Part shown: positions 24,813 through 37,666 of the stretch, one piece after another
How the letters are laid out: each line of letters begins with the position of its first letter
Numbering within the stretch: the stretch's first letter is position 1
NCBI GenBank assembly: GCA_037176845.1
Contig: JAYKXP010000014.1
Location: 620,001 to 684,000, forward strand
Direction: 5' to 3'
Source of the DNA: Paramarasmius palmivorus
Lineage: Eukaryota > Basidiomycota > Agaricomycetes > Agaricales > Marasmiaceae
Length of the DNA stretch: 64,000 nt
Translations under genes and position numbers: made by a program
The notes under the pieces: generated by a model
What the model was told of the DNA's origin: nothing
The model's input: the letters and a program-made list of their open reading frames with translations, nothing else
Databases searched by the model: none

Positions 24813-25459
24813 CTACTCCCATTCAGGAAGCTCATCGATAACGGCCAACAGCTCCTGAATCCAGGCTAACCCAGGCCACTCGCTCGGATCCTCCCATTCT
24901 GTGAATACGTAGTTACTGTTATACGACAACCTAGCTTCCTTCCGACCGGCCCTCAGAAGCAGTTCCTCGGCTTCCTTTCGAGACGAAATCATACTCAGTC
25001 GAGCATGTCCCTTGAACTGCGTTCCGGCACGGTATTGCATCACAGAAAGGTATTTAGGTGACGAATAGTTGCATTCGGTGGCACTTGCGAGGATAGCGTT
25101 GTATTTTGAAACGAAAGGATCCATGGCTTGTCGGAATCTGGTCTGGGTGTTATCATTTATGGAGAGCGCTGAGCATTGTACTACCAAGCAGCTGGTTGAG
25201 ACGTACCATCTTGTCGTGAAGAACAGGGTCACGGTCGGGATCCAATATGCTTGGTTGGTGCTCCAAAGGGACGTTGATCGCTTTGCATGCAAAGAACTTG
25301 ATGTTAGATATCGACTAGTTCATTCCGTTCCTTTTCCACAAGGAAACGAAGCGCCGTATGGCATACCAGAGCTCTACGCTTTTCGAGTCGCTTCGTAGTG
25401 ACGAGGAGAGAGCAAAGAGTAACAGGCGCGAAAGAACAACCGTTAGCGCTGGGCGGCAT
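24813..25459 (-). CDS. Small conserved-looking protein of unknown function
   Basis: Three phase-0 exons on the minus strand: 25459-25367, 25296-25207 and 25142-24813, giving 170 residues. The start MPPSANGCSFAPVTLCSLL is mildly hydrophobic, followed by a basic KRLEKRRAL stretch that could be a mitochondrial or nuclear targeting region. The middle holds DPFVSKYNAILASATECNY, and the end is acidic and Trp-rich (ELPEWE). I do not recognise the family. All splice sites have GT and AG ends and the phases agree, which makes a real gene likely. Confidence 0.6.
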
Positions 25460-25636
25460 CCTCGAGGCGTTGAGACGATGTCCATTACTACAATCTATGT
25501 ATGGAATCAAAGCGTGTACAGTGAGCTATGTAGGGATTAAGCGTAAAAGTACACCCGTAAATGCGTGAGATCCGTCATTCAGAAGGTATCTTCAAGTCCG
25601 TGATATCGTGAATAAGATATGAACCATTTTCCTTTC

Positions 25637-26311
25637 CTACAATCCAACCAGGAAAACTCCACCTGCTAATCCACCCAATATACCCAAAGCCATGCCCCAC
25701 ATTCTTTCCGCTGGCCATCTAAGAGGTGATGAAGCAGAATTGGTCGCAGTAGCACCGTATTGGGCTAGCCACTCGCTGTAGCCCAGAATAGTTCCAGTAG
25801 CGGGTATTTGTGTTGGCACGGTAGATGGGAATCCAAGTGTGGGTGTAAAGGTATCCTGGACAACAGTCTTTACGCCGCCGATGGTTGTAGTGTATTGGAA
25901 TGGGGTTGGTAGGAAGGGAGTACCTGTAAGAGAATGGTTTTATGATTCAGTTCAGTGCGATGAGCTACGGCGACATACCTTCTTGCGTCGTTCTTGGAGG
26001 AGCACCAATCGGACCTTGATTTTGTGTGGCTTGTGTGGGTGTGTCTAATATAGTAGAGCTGAAGGTCAACAGCGATGAGCAAGATGAATAAAAGAGAATC
26101 AATAGAAACAGACACACATCGTAGACGTCGTCCTAACACCTCTAGCGTTCGTTGTTATAACCTCCACCACCGTCTGTCCATCGCTACACAGCCTGTTCAG
26201 TACCCATAACCAGTAAAACAGGACCATTCAACATACTCATCAACCACCGTCCCCGTCTGTGCGAAGAACCAACGAGATCAATAGCGCAAAGGTGAAGAAA
26301 AAGAGATGCAT
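25637..26311 (-). CDS. Small secreted protein with C-terminal hydrophobic anchor
   Basis: Four exons join in phase on the minus strand: 26311-26274, 26192-26118, 26058-25979 and 25923-25637, giving 159 residues. It starts with a signal peptide (MHLFFFTFALLIS) that is split by the first intron. It continues with TVVEVITTNARG, a Pro/Thr/Gln linker, FQYTTTIGGVKTVVQDTF, and a YSEWLAQYG motif. It ends in a Gly/Leu-rich hydrophobic segment (WGMALGILGGLAGGVFLVGL) that may be a transmembrane or GPI-type anchor. The pattern suits a cell-surface protein. It is read divergently from the MMTAG2-like gene, with about 105 bp between starts, so they may share a promoter. Confidence 0.75.
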
Positions 26312-26416
26312 CGCCCGTCGTGGTGGTGGTCGTAAGTGGAGAGAACGAGCGTCCCGTTTCGAACCATGAAGTCACAGGCTGCGATCAATCTAAATTTGTC
26401 TTGACTCTTTCCCACC

Positions 26417-27213
26417 ATGTTCGAACCCATCCGCGGCGGTACACGAGGCGGTCAAGCTGAATTCAAGTGGTCCGATGTCTCTGCTGACAAGGATAGGGAG
26501 GTGCGTAGCTTCATTCATCTTGTGGAAACCGTTCTAATTTCTAAATGGCTCGCAGAACTACCTAGGTCATAGTATAAACGCCCCAACCGGTCGTTGGCAG
26601 AAGAACAAGGATGTTCATTGGTACAGCCGAGAGAAGAAGTCTACTGAAGATGAAAGAATCGAGGAAATTAGGAGGATTAAGGAAGCTGAAGCGGACGCCT
26701 TAGCTGTTGCTCTGTACGTGTTGCTTTTCCAACACCTCGACTTCTCACTAATACCTGAACCCTATAAATAGAGGCTTCCAACCGGATCCCAAATCCAAAA
26801 CAGAATCTTCTGCTTCTGCTACTGCTACTGCTGGTCCGTCAACAAACCCGGAAGAAGCCAAAAAGGCACAGGAAAAGGAAGAAAAACGACGTAGGAAGGC
26901 TGAGAAGAAAGAGGAGAAACGGTTAAAGAAGGAACTAAAACGTCTGGAACGCGGTGAAGGCGACGACCATAAACGTAAGGGATCAAGAGGACGTAGCAGG
27001 TCGAGGTCACCGCGAAGACATCACTCCAAGGAACGAAGACGCGATTACGAGTACTCGAGTCGTCGGCCACGTAGTGAATCAAGGACGCCTCCACGGAGAC
27101 CAGCCGCTGAATACGGCGCTGAAGAGCGAGAAAAGGAGAGAGAACGAGATCGGCGAAGGTGGGAAATGAATGCAAGGAGAAACGAACCAGGAGGTGGAAG
27201 GTGGGGTAGATAG
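26417..27213 (+). CDS. MMTAG2-like (multiple myeloma tumour-associated protein 2) homologue
   Basis: Three exons join in phase: 26417-26500, 26556-26713 and 26772-27213, giving 227 residues. The N-terminus MFEPIRGGTRGGQAEFKW, then ENYLGHSINAPTGRWQ and KDVHWYSREKK, is the hallmark of the MMtag family (human C1orf35), which is conserved across eukaryotes. The remainder is a charged, Lys/Glu helical region followed by an Arg/Ser-rich tail (RGRSRSRSPRRHH), typical of nuclear RNA-associated proteins. The molecular role of the family is poorly known. It is a single-copy, housekeeping-type gene, in contrast to the duplicated neighbours. Confidence 0.9.
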
Positions 27214-27978
27214 CAGCACTGAATAATATTGATACCTTGTGGCTCGTTCTTGTACACATACCTTCTGATCTCCATGCATCCAGCAATGGCTTTTCCCAGT
27301 AATACGAGCAAACAATGATGACAATATAGGATGTATACCCCTTGCTACAGTGGCAACAGTGAACAAGACAACGATATGTAAGTAGTACTCTGGAAAAAAA
27401 GCTGGTACTCCGAATGGAAAATGCATAGGTATGTATTCTAACTTGAAGATGTGCTCAACTCAAGGCTTACTGTAAACGATAGCTTTGGCCGAGCTTTGGC
27501 ACACCCAAAAAAGTTCTTGGCGCCGTCCGCAACTCTCTTCTGCTCGCAACATTTCTGACCTTTCTTCGACGTTTCTAATATCTTACATACCGCTCAGCGC
27601 TCACCTACGCCTCAAAACGAGAGGCTTGAAATACACCGTTTGCTTCGAATGCCTAGGCTCCCGCCCTCCGCTTTCCAGTCACTCGATTTCGTGGGATGGA
27701 CTGATGTTGAAGAGTATAAGCATTTGCATTGGTTACTTGTAGTGACCCAGGTACCCAACCCTTGACCATTTGGAGCTGCTTATTATTGGAAAATTGCTCA
27801 AGGCGGGTCAAGAGAAATTATCCAATAAAAGCTGGCCAATTTAAAGGCGCTGTGATCAAGGTTGAGAAGCACAAGTAGCATATATATATTACATTCACAA
27901 CGATACATGGTCCTTTTTATTTAGGATGCATACATACACGTCCTTTTCATATGGAGCTATCGTCCGTAGCAAAAAATC
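27214..27978. other. Convergent intergenic region
   Basis: 3' ends of the MMTAG2-like gene and of decarboxylase 1 face each other. A frame at 27485-27742 is open but has no family likeness or partner exon. Nothing else seen. Confidence 0.4.
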
Positions 27979-30900
27979 TCAAATATCGACGGAGAACTTC
28001 TTCATATAAGCATTGTTGAGCACAAGCAAGCGAGACCGCGTGTTCGTCGGCAAGTTGCTCACGAACCGGCTGACAATTGAGAAGTATGCTCCCTCCTTGA
28101 CCAAATCCGTGTCTGGACAACCAAGAGTCACAGAATAAATATCGGCTGTAGGGTACTTGCGCTGGATGGCATGAGGGACATTGTCATTCCAGTCAATGCC
28201 CTTGTCCTTGTCGGCCGCATTGAACTCTTCGACGAGCTTATCAGCGATACCGTCAATGTCGGTCTTCCATGAGTCGGAGGCTGTTTCTGAATTATCAGGA
28301 ACGGTAATGTAGATGTCTGCGGCAATCTCTTCGTTCAAGAAGTCGCAGTCAAAGTACAAGTCGCCCTTGTTCGCTGGGAGTGTCATGGTTCCCTGTGCGA
28401 CGCTATTCTTTCCCTCCCAGACCGTGACCTCGGCTGAAAAACCGGGCTGGAAGAAGCTAGGCTGGGCAGTGAACGGAAGCATCGTCGCTTCAGCCCTTTT
28501 GTCGAGAGTCAAGGTGTACTCGCTGTTTTGGTTCAACGCTGGCGTCACATCGAGTGCTACACCCGAAGCAGTGAGCTGTGCATTTGGGCCTGTGCTGAGA
28601 ATGTGATCGATGTTGTACCCTGACTCCGGCGTACCATAAAGTAGGAATTGGATGTTGGGAGTGGGTTGCGCGGCGGCGGTTCCGAGAGGGTTGTTGAAGC
28701 GGACAGAAGTAATGGAGAATTTAACTCCCGTCGCAATTGGTGAAGACTTGGAACTAATGAAAGCCGTGTTATTTGATAGTCTAAGCTTCCGAAGGAAAAA
28801 AAACATACCCATAGATACCTGGAAGGCCACGGTAGATATCACCGACGAATTGGTTCTCTGCGAGTATTTCTGGCAGGGTCTTCAGATCACTAAGCGCTCC
28901 TGCCGCCGTGAAAATGGTGAAGACGGTATCGCTATTCTGCTCCTTCTCCTTGAGGTATGTTGTCATTACATCTGATGGCAGTGAACCCGATAGGATGACC
29001 TGTTGCTTTTGATTTGCGATGTTAAACATTGGAAGGTAGACAAGGGATAGCTCCTCGGATGCGCCTTGGATCACGAAGCCGTGAATCGATGGGCGGTCAT
29101 CGGTACGGACACGACAGTTCTACAGTACTAAATCAGATTCTACTGGAGATAATGTAAAACAGAACAAAACTGACGATGATTTCTTCCTCGGCAGCGCCTA
29201 GGAACCCTGGAAGGAAAACATCCGGAATGAATGAGCCCGCTGTGGGGAATGGGCTCCTGCAAACGCCAACTTGAGATTAGAAGCTGCACCAGTCGAGGCG
29301 GTAAGAATGTACGAACATAGAAACATTTGACAAGGCGATAAGGTTCTCTGAGCTCTTTGGTGGCAGTCCCATGCGGTTCTTGAACACTTCCAAAGCACCT
29401 TTGTAGATGGATTGGTTGAATTCTGTCTGCAGTATCAAGACAGGCTTGTCGCTCAACTCGTCCTTTAGTGTAGAGACAGAAAGACGTTGATAGATACGCC
29501 TGTTGAGGAAATTCGCCTCCACGACATCGGTGTTCACCGAGCCATCACGCAGGCGGAAGTTGCACGCGAACGCGTTGATGATGGTGTCAGGTGTAAGTGA
29601 CTTAACCTATGGTAGATGCGTAAGGCGGAGGCGCTAGTTCCAGCATAACACGGAATGGACTTACTAATGTAGTGTCGCTTTCAATCTCATCATTTGGCAA
29701 GACCACTACTTTATTCCAAATCTCTTCCTGTTGTTCACGAAGCTGATCAGCCGGTGCAGGGTCCGGAAAATATTGGTTCTCAATGGGAAGTAGCCGGAAT
29801 GGAGTTACGAGAAGGTCGCGGGAATGCAGAGATATGGTGGACCATAGACCGTACATCTACCGTTGAGTGCTGAGTTAGTATATACTTCGTCTTGGTCGAA
29901 GCTATCTACTCACTTTGACACCGGTAAGCATTGTAGTACCAAGTAGGTCGGCATAACCTCCATCGAGTAAACCAATGTTCTCGTGTGAGAATAGGACGGC
30001 CACGGCAGAAGCTCCGGGTTTACTGCGGTTATCTTCAGACACTTCTAACTTGCTTGCAAAAACGTAAGACATACCTTCCCTCCACGCCATAGATACCAAC
30101 AGCGATATCAGTACCGGCTTCGGCGTTGATGTAAGGGCTGGTCCAGGTGGTAAGGAATCTATGACGACCGTCTCGGAGACACAAGCTCCCGGCTGGATAC
30201 GGAACAAATCCAGATTTATGAGGATCGATCGTAATCGAGCTGCAGAAAGATATCAGCCATCAAATGTATTTTACAAACCAGGGCTTACTCGACCAAGTAC
30301 AAATTTTGCATTTGCATGTTAGTCCATTGATTGAGCGGGATAGAGAAAGCGTAAGGGGGAGGTTCTCCCCTTTCACGCGAGGTCCTCTTGGTGGCAAAAT
30401 ATCCTCCCCAGGCCGCATCAACATGGACCATGAACGACATTCCTTTCTTAGCCATGTCGTCCCGAATCCTGAGAATCTCCTTCACGTTATCGACGGACCC
30501 ATGTTCAGTGGTACCCACAACCGCAACCACACAATAGACAGCCTTCTTGTCCTCAAGCCGTTCGTTCAACAGCCTCTCCAACTCGTCGGTATTCATCTTC
30601 GCCTCGTAAGTGACATCCACGTTGATGATATTATCTCGACCAATTCCGGTAATAGCGCATCCTTTGGGCCAACTGTAATGGTTCGCAGCTGAGATGAAGT
30701 ACTGAATAGGTTCAGTGATCCCAAAATCTGCATCGAGCTTGGCTTTCCCAACGGTCTGGATGCTGTAAGGCTCTAGAGTCTTGCTGAGGAAGTCTGAGGA
30801 TATGTCGTATTGCGCGAAAAGGCGTTCGGGGATGTCTGCGACTTCTTTTGGAGTAAGGTTGAGAAGGTCCCAAGGATCACAAAGCCAGAAGTTCTTTTGT

Positions 30901-31869
30901 GTGCCATCGCAAAGGTTGGCGATGAAAGAATCTGCGACAAAGTTCAAGGGTGCTCCGGGAGCCATTGCTTGGTGCAGCGAGAGCGGGTAGTACTTGAGAT
31001 TGCGGGCTATCATGTATGAAATGTTAGCGTGAGCTCTGCAGAACAAAATGAACAGAAATGCATACCAATCCTAGAAGAATGTTATAGTTAGTAATGGTCT
31101 ATCAGAAGCGGTGTGAACATACCAAATTGACTCAAGGTTCGCAATAGACCCATCGGCGGTAATATGTCCCCATGCACGAACCTCGTCTTCACCGGCGGAC
31201 CCTTCCGTCGGTTGAGTAATTTTGTATCCCAGCATTTCGCAAAGCTGCTGTCCGACAAAATACTCAATGAAGCTAGTCAAAGGACCGCCTTCTGGAGCAA
31301 CATTATTTTGGTTGTACTGCTGAGCCAAAACGTAGCCCAGTACCGCGGACACTATGAACAACATGAGTGAATGAGATGTATACACCAGACGAACGGACGT
31401 ACTAGACAGGTCACCATTCATATGCCCCGCATATCGTGGAGAATAGAATGGAACGTGGTTCTCTGCCAACCGGTCTGCGAGCGAATCGAGGTTGACTTGG
31501 AGTGCGGTGATACTATCCTTGAATTCCTGGCTGTTGGTAACGTCGGAAGTGACAAACGCCTGTGCATCAACAGTGAGTGAACTGTGTCGCCGGTGTCATT
31601 AGGACTGAAAGGGACTCACAGGATCCGGAAAGTTTTGGGTGCGACCTTGCACGATGTGGTCGATGATAGAGCTTAGTTTTTGTTTCATGATCTCAGCATT
31701 TTCGCCACGGGGTCCTAAGAACCACGACCCCATGGTGTTATACTTTTGCTGAGAGGCTGTTGAAAGCGAACGGTAAGTTCGACGTCTCCAAGAAAATGAG
31801 GCACGCACTTTTGCTCTGCCATTCGTCCTTGTTGAGCAGTTGAGGGAACAGAGTTGTGTGTAGAGGCAT
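27979..31869 (-). CDS. Non-canonical aromatic amino acid decarboxylase, copy 1
   Basis: Multi-exon minus-strand gene starting at 31869 (MPLHTTLFPQLLNKDEW), about 950 residues. The first two thirds are a group II PLP-dependent decarboxylase: MAENHVPFYSPRYAGHMNGD, VAPEGGPLTSFIEYFVGQQL, ANHYSWPKG, the Asp of HVDAAWGGYF that holds the cofactor ring, and the Schiff-base Lys in TIDPHKSGFVPYPAG. The last third (from about SIHGFVIQG to the C-terminus) is the large extra region typical of the mushroom enzymes described as non-canonical aromatic amino acid decarboxylases (tryptophan decarboxylase of Ceriporiopsis, and the calcium-responsive enzyme of Psilocybe cubensis). The expected reaction is decarboxylation of L-Trp, L-Tyr or L-Phe to the amine. 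Exact substrate cannot be read from the sequence. Tandem copy 2 lies 1.2 kb upstream in the same direction. No classical secondary-metabolite partner gene is adjacent. Confidence 0.85.
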
Positions 31870-31959
31870 CTTGAGAGGACGAGGATGTCTTGCGACTGGG
31901 GACTGTAAGAGATTGGCCACAGAATTTATACTTCGTTTTGCCGAGAAAACCGGGGAGAA

Positions 31960-32505
31960 TCAAGACCATAGATAGTAGCGTAAATAGTTCGGTATGAGAA
32001 CCGTCCGTTGAAGCGAATTCGGTGCAACTATGATGATTCTGAGAAGGTCAGCTGCGTTTGACACCGTTCTAAACGAGTTGGTGCATACCATCCTATAGAA
32101 GCATATAATCAAAGATAATTGCTCGAGCGATAGTCCTGGATGATGGATGACATTAGAAGTGATTCTCAGCTGTGATTTACCACTGTCAGATGTAGATTGA
32201 ACAAAGATCGTAGCCTTGTATGACGCGTATCGTGGCTCAGACTTCATACGACGCTGGAGCGTAAGCATTCCAGACTGCATAAACCAGAGGAACGGGGTTC
32301 TGAACTGTTCCACTGGAAAGCAAGCAAGCGAAGAGAGCAGCCTTATCGACACCAAGCTATCTTCGTATACGGGAGGATCATAAAAAGGGTCAAGTTCGAC
32401 TCCAATGGCTGACATCGAAGAGCAGAAGGGCTTGCGCACGGGGTGCAACAACGTACCCTTCTCTTCATTCAGCATAATCTGGCTTTGACCATGGGATGAT
32501 AGCAT
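31960..32505 (-). CDS. Hypothetical 181-residue ORF upstream of decarboxylase 1
   Basis: A single open frame starts at 32505 and ends 91 bp before the decarboxylase 1 start. I see no domain. The region is duplicated upstream of decarboxylase 2 (37100-37460 plus 38387-38640). There the frame is broken and split by the inserted 915-bp element, so either this copy is the only intact one or the frame is chance within a shared promoter. I lean slightly towards non-coding. Confidence 0.3.
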   Translation of the reverse strand: MLSSHGQSQIMLNEEKGTLLHPVRKPFCSSMSAIGVELDPFYDPPVYEDSLVSIRLLSSLACFPVEQFRTPFLWFMQSGMLTLQRRMKSEPRYASYKATIFVQSTSDSGKSQLRITSNVIHHPGLSLEQLSLIICFYRMVCTNSFRTVSNAADLLRIIIVAPNSLQRTVLIPNYLRYYLWS

Positions 32506-33078
32506 GGGAGCGAATGCAAGAGAAGGGGTAGGAAACGATGTGCGAATACGGCGCCTTTAGGATTTAGGTATGTCAAGCTACTTTCTGGTGACTTCGATGT
32601 CGAGTAAAGTTGGGCTAGCTAGGATATGGACTATGAAAAGGGTCAAAAGGTCTAAAACTGGGGTATCGATGTCGTACCTTTAGCAACAAGAAGCCAGAAA
32701 AATCCTCTCCTTAAGCCCATCTATCAACTTGTTCAGTTTGGGAGAAAAGATTCTAGCAGTATATTAGAATTGTCATCCTAAACATACGCGCCGCATAGGC
32801 TATCGAGAACTGCATTTGAAGACTTTCAATACGAGACAGTCAAGGACAGGCGTTTGTGTTGGTCCTGGGACCTGGCACAAGGAATTTGCTGGCGGCAAAG
32901 TGACCACGGACCACGTGCCACTAAGCGCTCGAGGTACTTGGCTCGAAAAAGACTCGATGTCAAGTGTAATCAGCACATATTTCACATTGAAAACGATATA
33001 TTGTCCATTCTGCTTAGGGTACATACACGTAACATTTATCATTGGAACTATCGTTTGTGTAGCGACTAACATACCGTT
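32506..33078. other. Spacer between decarboxylase genes with palindrome
   Basis: It holds the palindromic motif TTTGCTGGCGGCAAA at 32885-32899 and is alike in parts to 38640-39060 upstream of E1. No gene seen. Confidence 0.5.
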
Positions 33079-36000
33079 TCAAATATCAGCGATGGAGAAC
33101 TGCTTCATATAAGCATTATTGAGCACAAGCAGACGAGACCGCGTGTTCGTCGGCAAGTTGCTCACGAACCGGCTGACAATCGAGAAGTATGCTCCCTCCT
33201 TCACTGATTCCGCATCTGGTAAACCAAGAGTCACAGAGTAACTCTCAGCTGTAGGATACTTGCGCCGGATGGCATGAGGGACATTATCGTTCCAGTCGAT
33301 ACCCTTGTCTTCGGCCGCACTGAACTCTTCGACGAGCTTATCAGCGATACCGTCGATATCAGTCTTCCATATCTCGGGTGCCGTTGTTGGATTAGCAGGA
33401 ACGGTGATGTAGATGTCCGCGGCGATCTCCTCGTTCAAGAAATCGCAGTCAAAGTACAAGTCGCCCTTGTTCGCTGGGAGTGTCATGGTTCCCTGCGCGA
33501 CGCTATTCGTTCCCTCCCAGATTGTCACCTTGGCCGAAGAACCAGGCTGGAAGAAGGTAGGCGGAGCGGTAAATGGAAGCATCGTCGCTTCAGCCCTGTT
33601 GTCGACAGTCAAGGTGTACTGGCTGGTTTGGTTCAGCGCTGGCGTCACACTGAGTGTTACACCCGAAGCAGTGAGCTGTGCATTTGGGCCTGTGCTGAGA
33701 ATATGATCGATGTGGTAACCTGACGAGGACGTTCCGTAGAGTAGGAACTGGATGTTAGGAGTGGGTCGTGTAGCGGAGGTTCCGAGAGGGTTATTGAAGC
33801 GGACAGAAGTAATAGAGAATTTAACTCCCGTTGCGATTGGTGAAGATTTGGAACTAACGAGAGTTGCGTTATTTGATAGTCTAAGCTTCCGAAGAAAAAA
33901 AAACATACCCATAGATACCTGGAAGACCACGGTAGATATCACCGACGAATTGGTTTGCTGCGAGTATCTCTGGCAGGGTCTTCAGGTCACTGAGCGCCGC
34001 GACCGTTGTGTGAATAGTATAGATAGCGTCACTATTTTGCGCTTTGTCCTGGACGTATGTTGCCATTACATCCGAAGGCAATGTACCAGATAGGATGACC
34101 TGTTGCTTCTGATTCGCGATCGTGAACATCGGAAGATACGATAGGTAGAGCTCCGTAGTGCCTTGAATCACGAAACCGTGGATCGATGGCTTTGAATCAG
34201 TGCGGACGCGACAGTTCTTCGAGATAATATCAGATTCTACCGAGGCAGAGAGTGTAAGAGACGGTAACACACAATTATTTCTTCCTCTGCAGCGCCTAGG
34301 AAAGCCGGAAGGAAAACGTCTGGAAGGAATGAACCTGCTGTGGGGAATGGGCTCCTGTAAAATAAGCTCGAGATCAGACACCGCATCTCCTAACGAATAG
34401 ATAAGGCAGCACGAACATGGAGACATTCGACAAGGCGATAAGGTTCTCCGCGCTTTCCGGCAGTCCCATTCGTCTCTTGAACAGAGTCAAAGCGTCTTTA
34501 TACACATCTTGCTTGAATTCCGTCTGCAAAATCAAGACAGGCCTATCGCTCAACTCGTCCTTCAAAGTGGCGATGGATAGTCTTGAATAGATGCGTTTGT
34601 TGAGGAAGTTTGCTTCCACGACGTCAGTGTTCACTGAACTATCGCGGAGGCGGAAGTTGCATGCAAACGCGTTGATGATGGTGTCGGGGGTGAGTTTCTT
34701 AACCTATGACAGACGTGTGAATGCTAGGTGGAGATGCTACTTCAATGTAATGGTCTTACCAATGTAGTATCGCGTTCTATCTCATCATTCGACAAGATGA
34801 CCACCTGGTTCCAAATCTCCTGCAACTGTTTATTGATCTCTTCAGGCGGTGCAGGTTCCGGATAATAGTCCCTCTCGACGGGTAACAGCCGGAACGGCGT
34901 CGCGAGAAGGTCAGGAGAATTCAGAGATACGGTGGACCAGAGGCCGTACATCTATCGTATATCGTTGTCAGATTCATTCAATCTCACTTCGATACGCGCG
35001 CTTGATTACCTTTACACCAGTCAACATCGCAGTACCAAGTAAGTCGGCGTAGCCTCCGTCGAGAAGGCCGATGTTCTCGTGCGAGAACAATACTGCCACA
35101 GCAGAAGCTCCTGGTTTACTGTGAACTATGTTTAGAGTAATGTGGCTTGCAGCAGCTCAGGACATACCTGCCCTCCACACCATAGATACCAACAGCTATA
35201 TCAGTACCTGCTTCGGCATTGATATACGGACTTGTCCAAGTGGTCAAGAATCGATGACGACCATCCCTCAAACACAACCCCCCAGCCGGGTACGGAACAA
35301 ACCCAGATTTATGCGGGTCAATCGTAATCGAACTGTAAATTTTTATCAGCCACCGAACACTGCAACAAAGCACCCCCACCTACTCAACCGAGTGCAAGAA
35401 CAACATCTGCATATTAGTCCAATCATTGAGCGGGATAGAAAACGCATAACTGGGAAGAGGAGTATCCCTGAACCCCATTACCCTCTTCGTAGCAAAGTAC
35501 CCGCCCCAAGCCGAATCGACATGGACCATAAACGACATGCCTTTCTTGGCCATGTCATCCCGAATCCGGAGGATCTCCTTCACGTTATCGACAGCACCGT
35601 GTTCGGTAGTGCCTACAATCGCAACGACACAATAGACAGCTTTCTTCTCCTCGAGTCGTTTGTTCAGCAAAGCTTCGAGCTTTTCGGTATCGATCTTCGC
35701 CTCGTATGTGACATCCACGTTGATGAGGTTGTCCCTGCCAATACCGGTGATAGCGCATCCCTTCGGCCAGCTGTAATGGTTCGCAGCGGAGATAAAGTAC
35801 TGAACAGGATCTTTAATCCCGAAATCCTCGTCGAGCTTGGCTTTCCCGACGGTTTGGATACTGAAAGGCTCGAGAACCTTGCTGAGATAATCTGATGAGA
35901 TGTCGTATTGAGCAAAGAGCCGTTCGGGGATGTCGGCGACTTCAGTTGGAGAAAGGTTGAGTAGCTCCCAAGTATCGCAGCTGTAAAAGTTCTTTTGGGT

Positions 36001-36963
36001 ACCGTCGCAGAGGTTGACGATGAATGTGTCTGCGAGGGATTCGAGGGGAGCTCCTGGATCCATGGCTTTGTGCAATGAGAGTGGGTAATACTTGAGGTTG
36101 CGAGCTAGAAGGTATTAGTGCGAGTCCCGCGATGCGATACGAAGGCTCCATACCGATCCTATGTAAAGACTATCAGTATCTGATTAGGCTATTAAAAACG
36201 ATGAGATCATACCAAATAGACTCAAGGTTTGCAATAGACCCGTCGGCAGCGATATGGCCCCAGGCGTAGATTTGTTTCTCGCCACTGGCTCCATCGCCTG
36301 GTTTCAAGATATTGTATCCCAACATTTCGCAAAGCTGCTGGCCTACGAAATACTCGATGAAGCTAGTCGTCGGACCACCTTCTGGAGCGACGTTGTTTTG
36401 GTTGTATTGCTGAGCCAGAACGTAGCCCAAAACCGCGGACACTACGAAGACAATGAGTACGTGAATGTAACCATAACGCGAGTGGACTTACTGGAGAGAT
36501 CACCGTTCATATGCCCCGCATATCGAGGAGAGTAGAAAGGAACGTGGTTTTCGGCCAGACGGTCTGCAAGTACGTCCAGGTTCGTTTGAAGCAAGGCGAC
36601 ACTGTCTTGAAACTCTTGAGAGCTTTTCATTTCGGAGGTGATGAACGACTGTGGATAGTTAGAGAGTCAGACGCGCATAAGGCGGCATTAGTGACGAGAG
36701 AAACCTACAGGGTCAGCAAAGTTTTGAGTACGACCCAACACGATGTGGTCGATGATGGAACTGAATTTATCTTTCAAAATTCCAGCATTTTCACCACGGG
36801 GACCTAGAAACCAAGACCCCATGGTGTTGTACTTTTCCTGAGAGGCTAGTGAAAGGTCGTTAGTGCGACGTCTCACGAGAACAAGGAGAGAGAGATACAC
36901 ACATTTACTTTCCCAGTCCGTTTTAGTGGGCGGGCTGGGAAACAAAGTTGTGTGTAGAGGCAT
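33079..36963 (-). CDS. Non-canonical aromatic amino acid decarboxylase, copy 2
   Basis: Minus-strand tandem paralogue of copy 1 with the same exon order, starting at 36963 (MPLHTTLFPSPPTKTDWES). It keeps the substrate-side segment VAPEGGPTTSFIEYFVGQQL, ANHYSWPKG, the cofactor Lys in TIDPHKSGFVPYPAG and the long C-terminal extension ending ...LLVLNNAYMKQFSIADI. One change in the cofactor pocket stands out: HVDSAWGG here against HVDAAWGG in copy 1. Identity with copy 1 is high through the whole extension, so the duplication is fairly recent and both appear intact. Functional divergence in substrate or regulation is possible. Its upstream region was later hit by the 915-bp inverted-repeat element. 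Confidence 0.85.
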
Positions 36964-37462
36964 CTTGTGAGAGTACGAATTGAAGGCTGAGCTGAGGATG
37001 TCTTGCGACTGGGGATTGTGCCAAATTGGATGCAGAATTTATACCCCAGTCGATAGTAGATGAATTTTTGGAGCATTAGGACCCCAGATGATAACGCGAA
37101 TGGTCAGGTGTGAGTGCTGTTCAGTGAAGCGAACTAGGTGGAACTCTGGTGATCCTGAGGAGGTCAGCTGCATTTGACCTGTCAATGGCGTTCTGCAATA
37201 TATAGGTCATGACATACCGTTTGGTAAAGCTAAGAAACACAGTCAGAGAGGGTTGTATCCTCAATTGGCGAAGAGCTATGCGTCTTGGATGAAGGTGATA
37301 TTGTGGACGATTTTGCGGCGTCGCTTGCCACCGCCAGAGGTAGGAAGTGAGCACAGGGACGATAGCTTCGTATGACGCGCATGAAGACTTCATAGTATGA
37401 CGCTTGAGAGTATGGAATTAACGGAGAAGCTTTGGCCGGTACAATGACATCGGGGTCTATAC
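36964..37462. other. Upstream region of decarboxylase 2, interrupted copy
   Basis: Alike to 31870-32284 upstream of decarboxylase 1. The likeness stops at 37471, where the inverted-repeat element begins, and resumes after it at 38387. Confidence 0.5.
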
Positions 37463-37471
37463 CAGAAGAAC

Positions 37472-37666
37472 TAGTCTCGCTTACCAGACGGCTACAGACA
37501 CCCTAAAAGGGAACCCGTCTGTAGCCGTCTGGGAGACAATCGCCCAGGAACGGGGGCAACTGAGTTCGGGGTTTGCCGTGGTCACATCACGCAAGCTCAG
37601 CTCTTTTTCGTTGCTTAGCGCTCTCAAAGCGCCGGGGTCAGAGACCTTTTTTCATTCATTCTTGAC
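37472..37666 (+). repeat. Left 195-bp terminal inverted repeat
   Basis: Exact reverse complement of 38192-38386 by base-by-base comparison. Confidence 0.9.

Noticed and set aside
30264..30692. Plus-strand frames inside the decarboxylase genes (also 35128-35895)
   Set aside because: Antisense of strongly conserved decarboxylase exons; no independent support.
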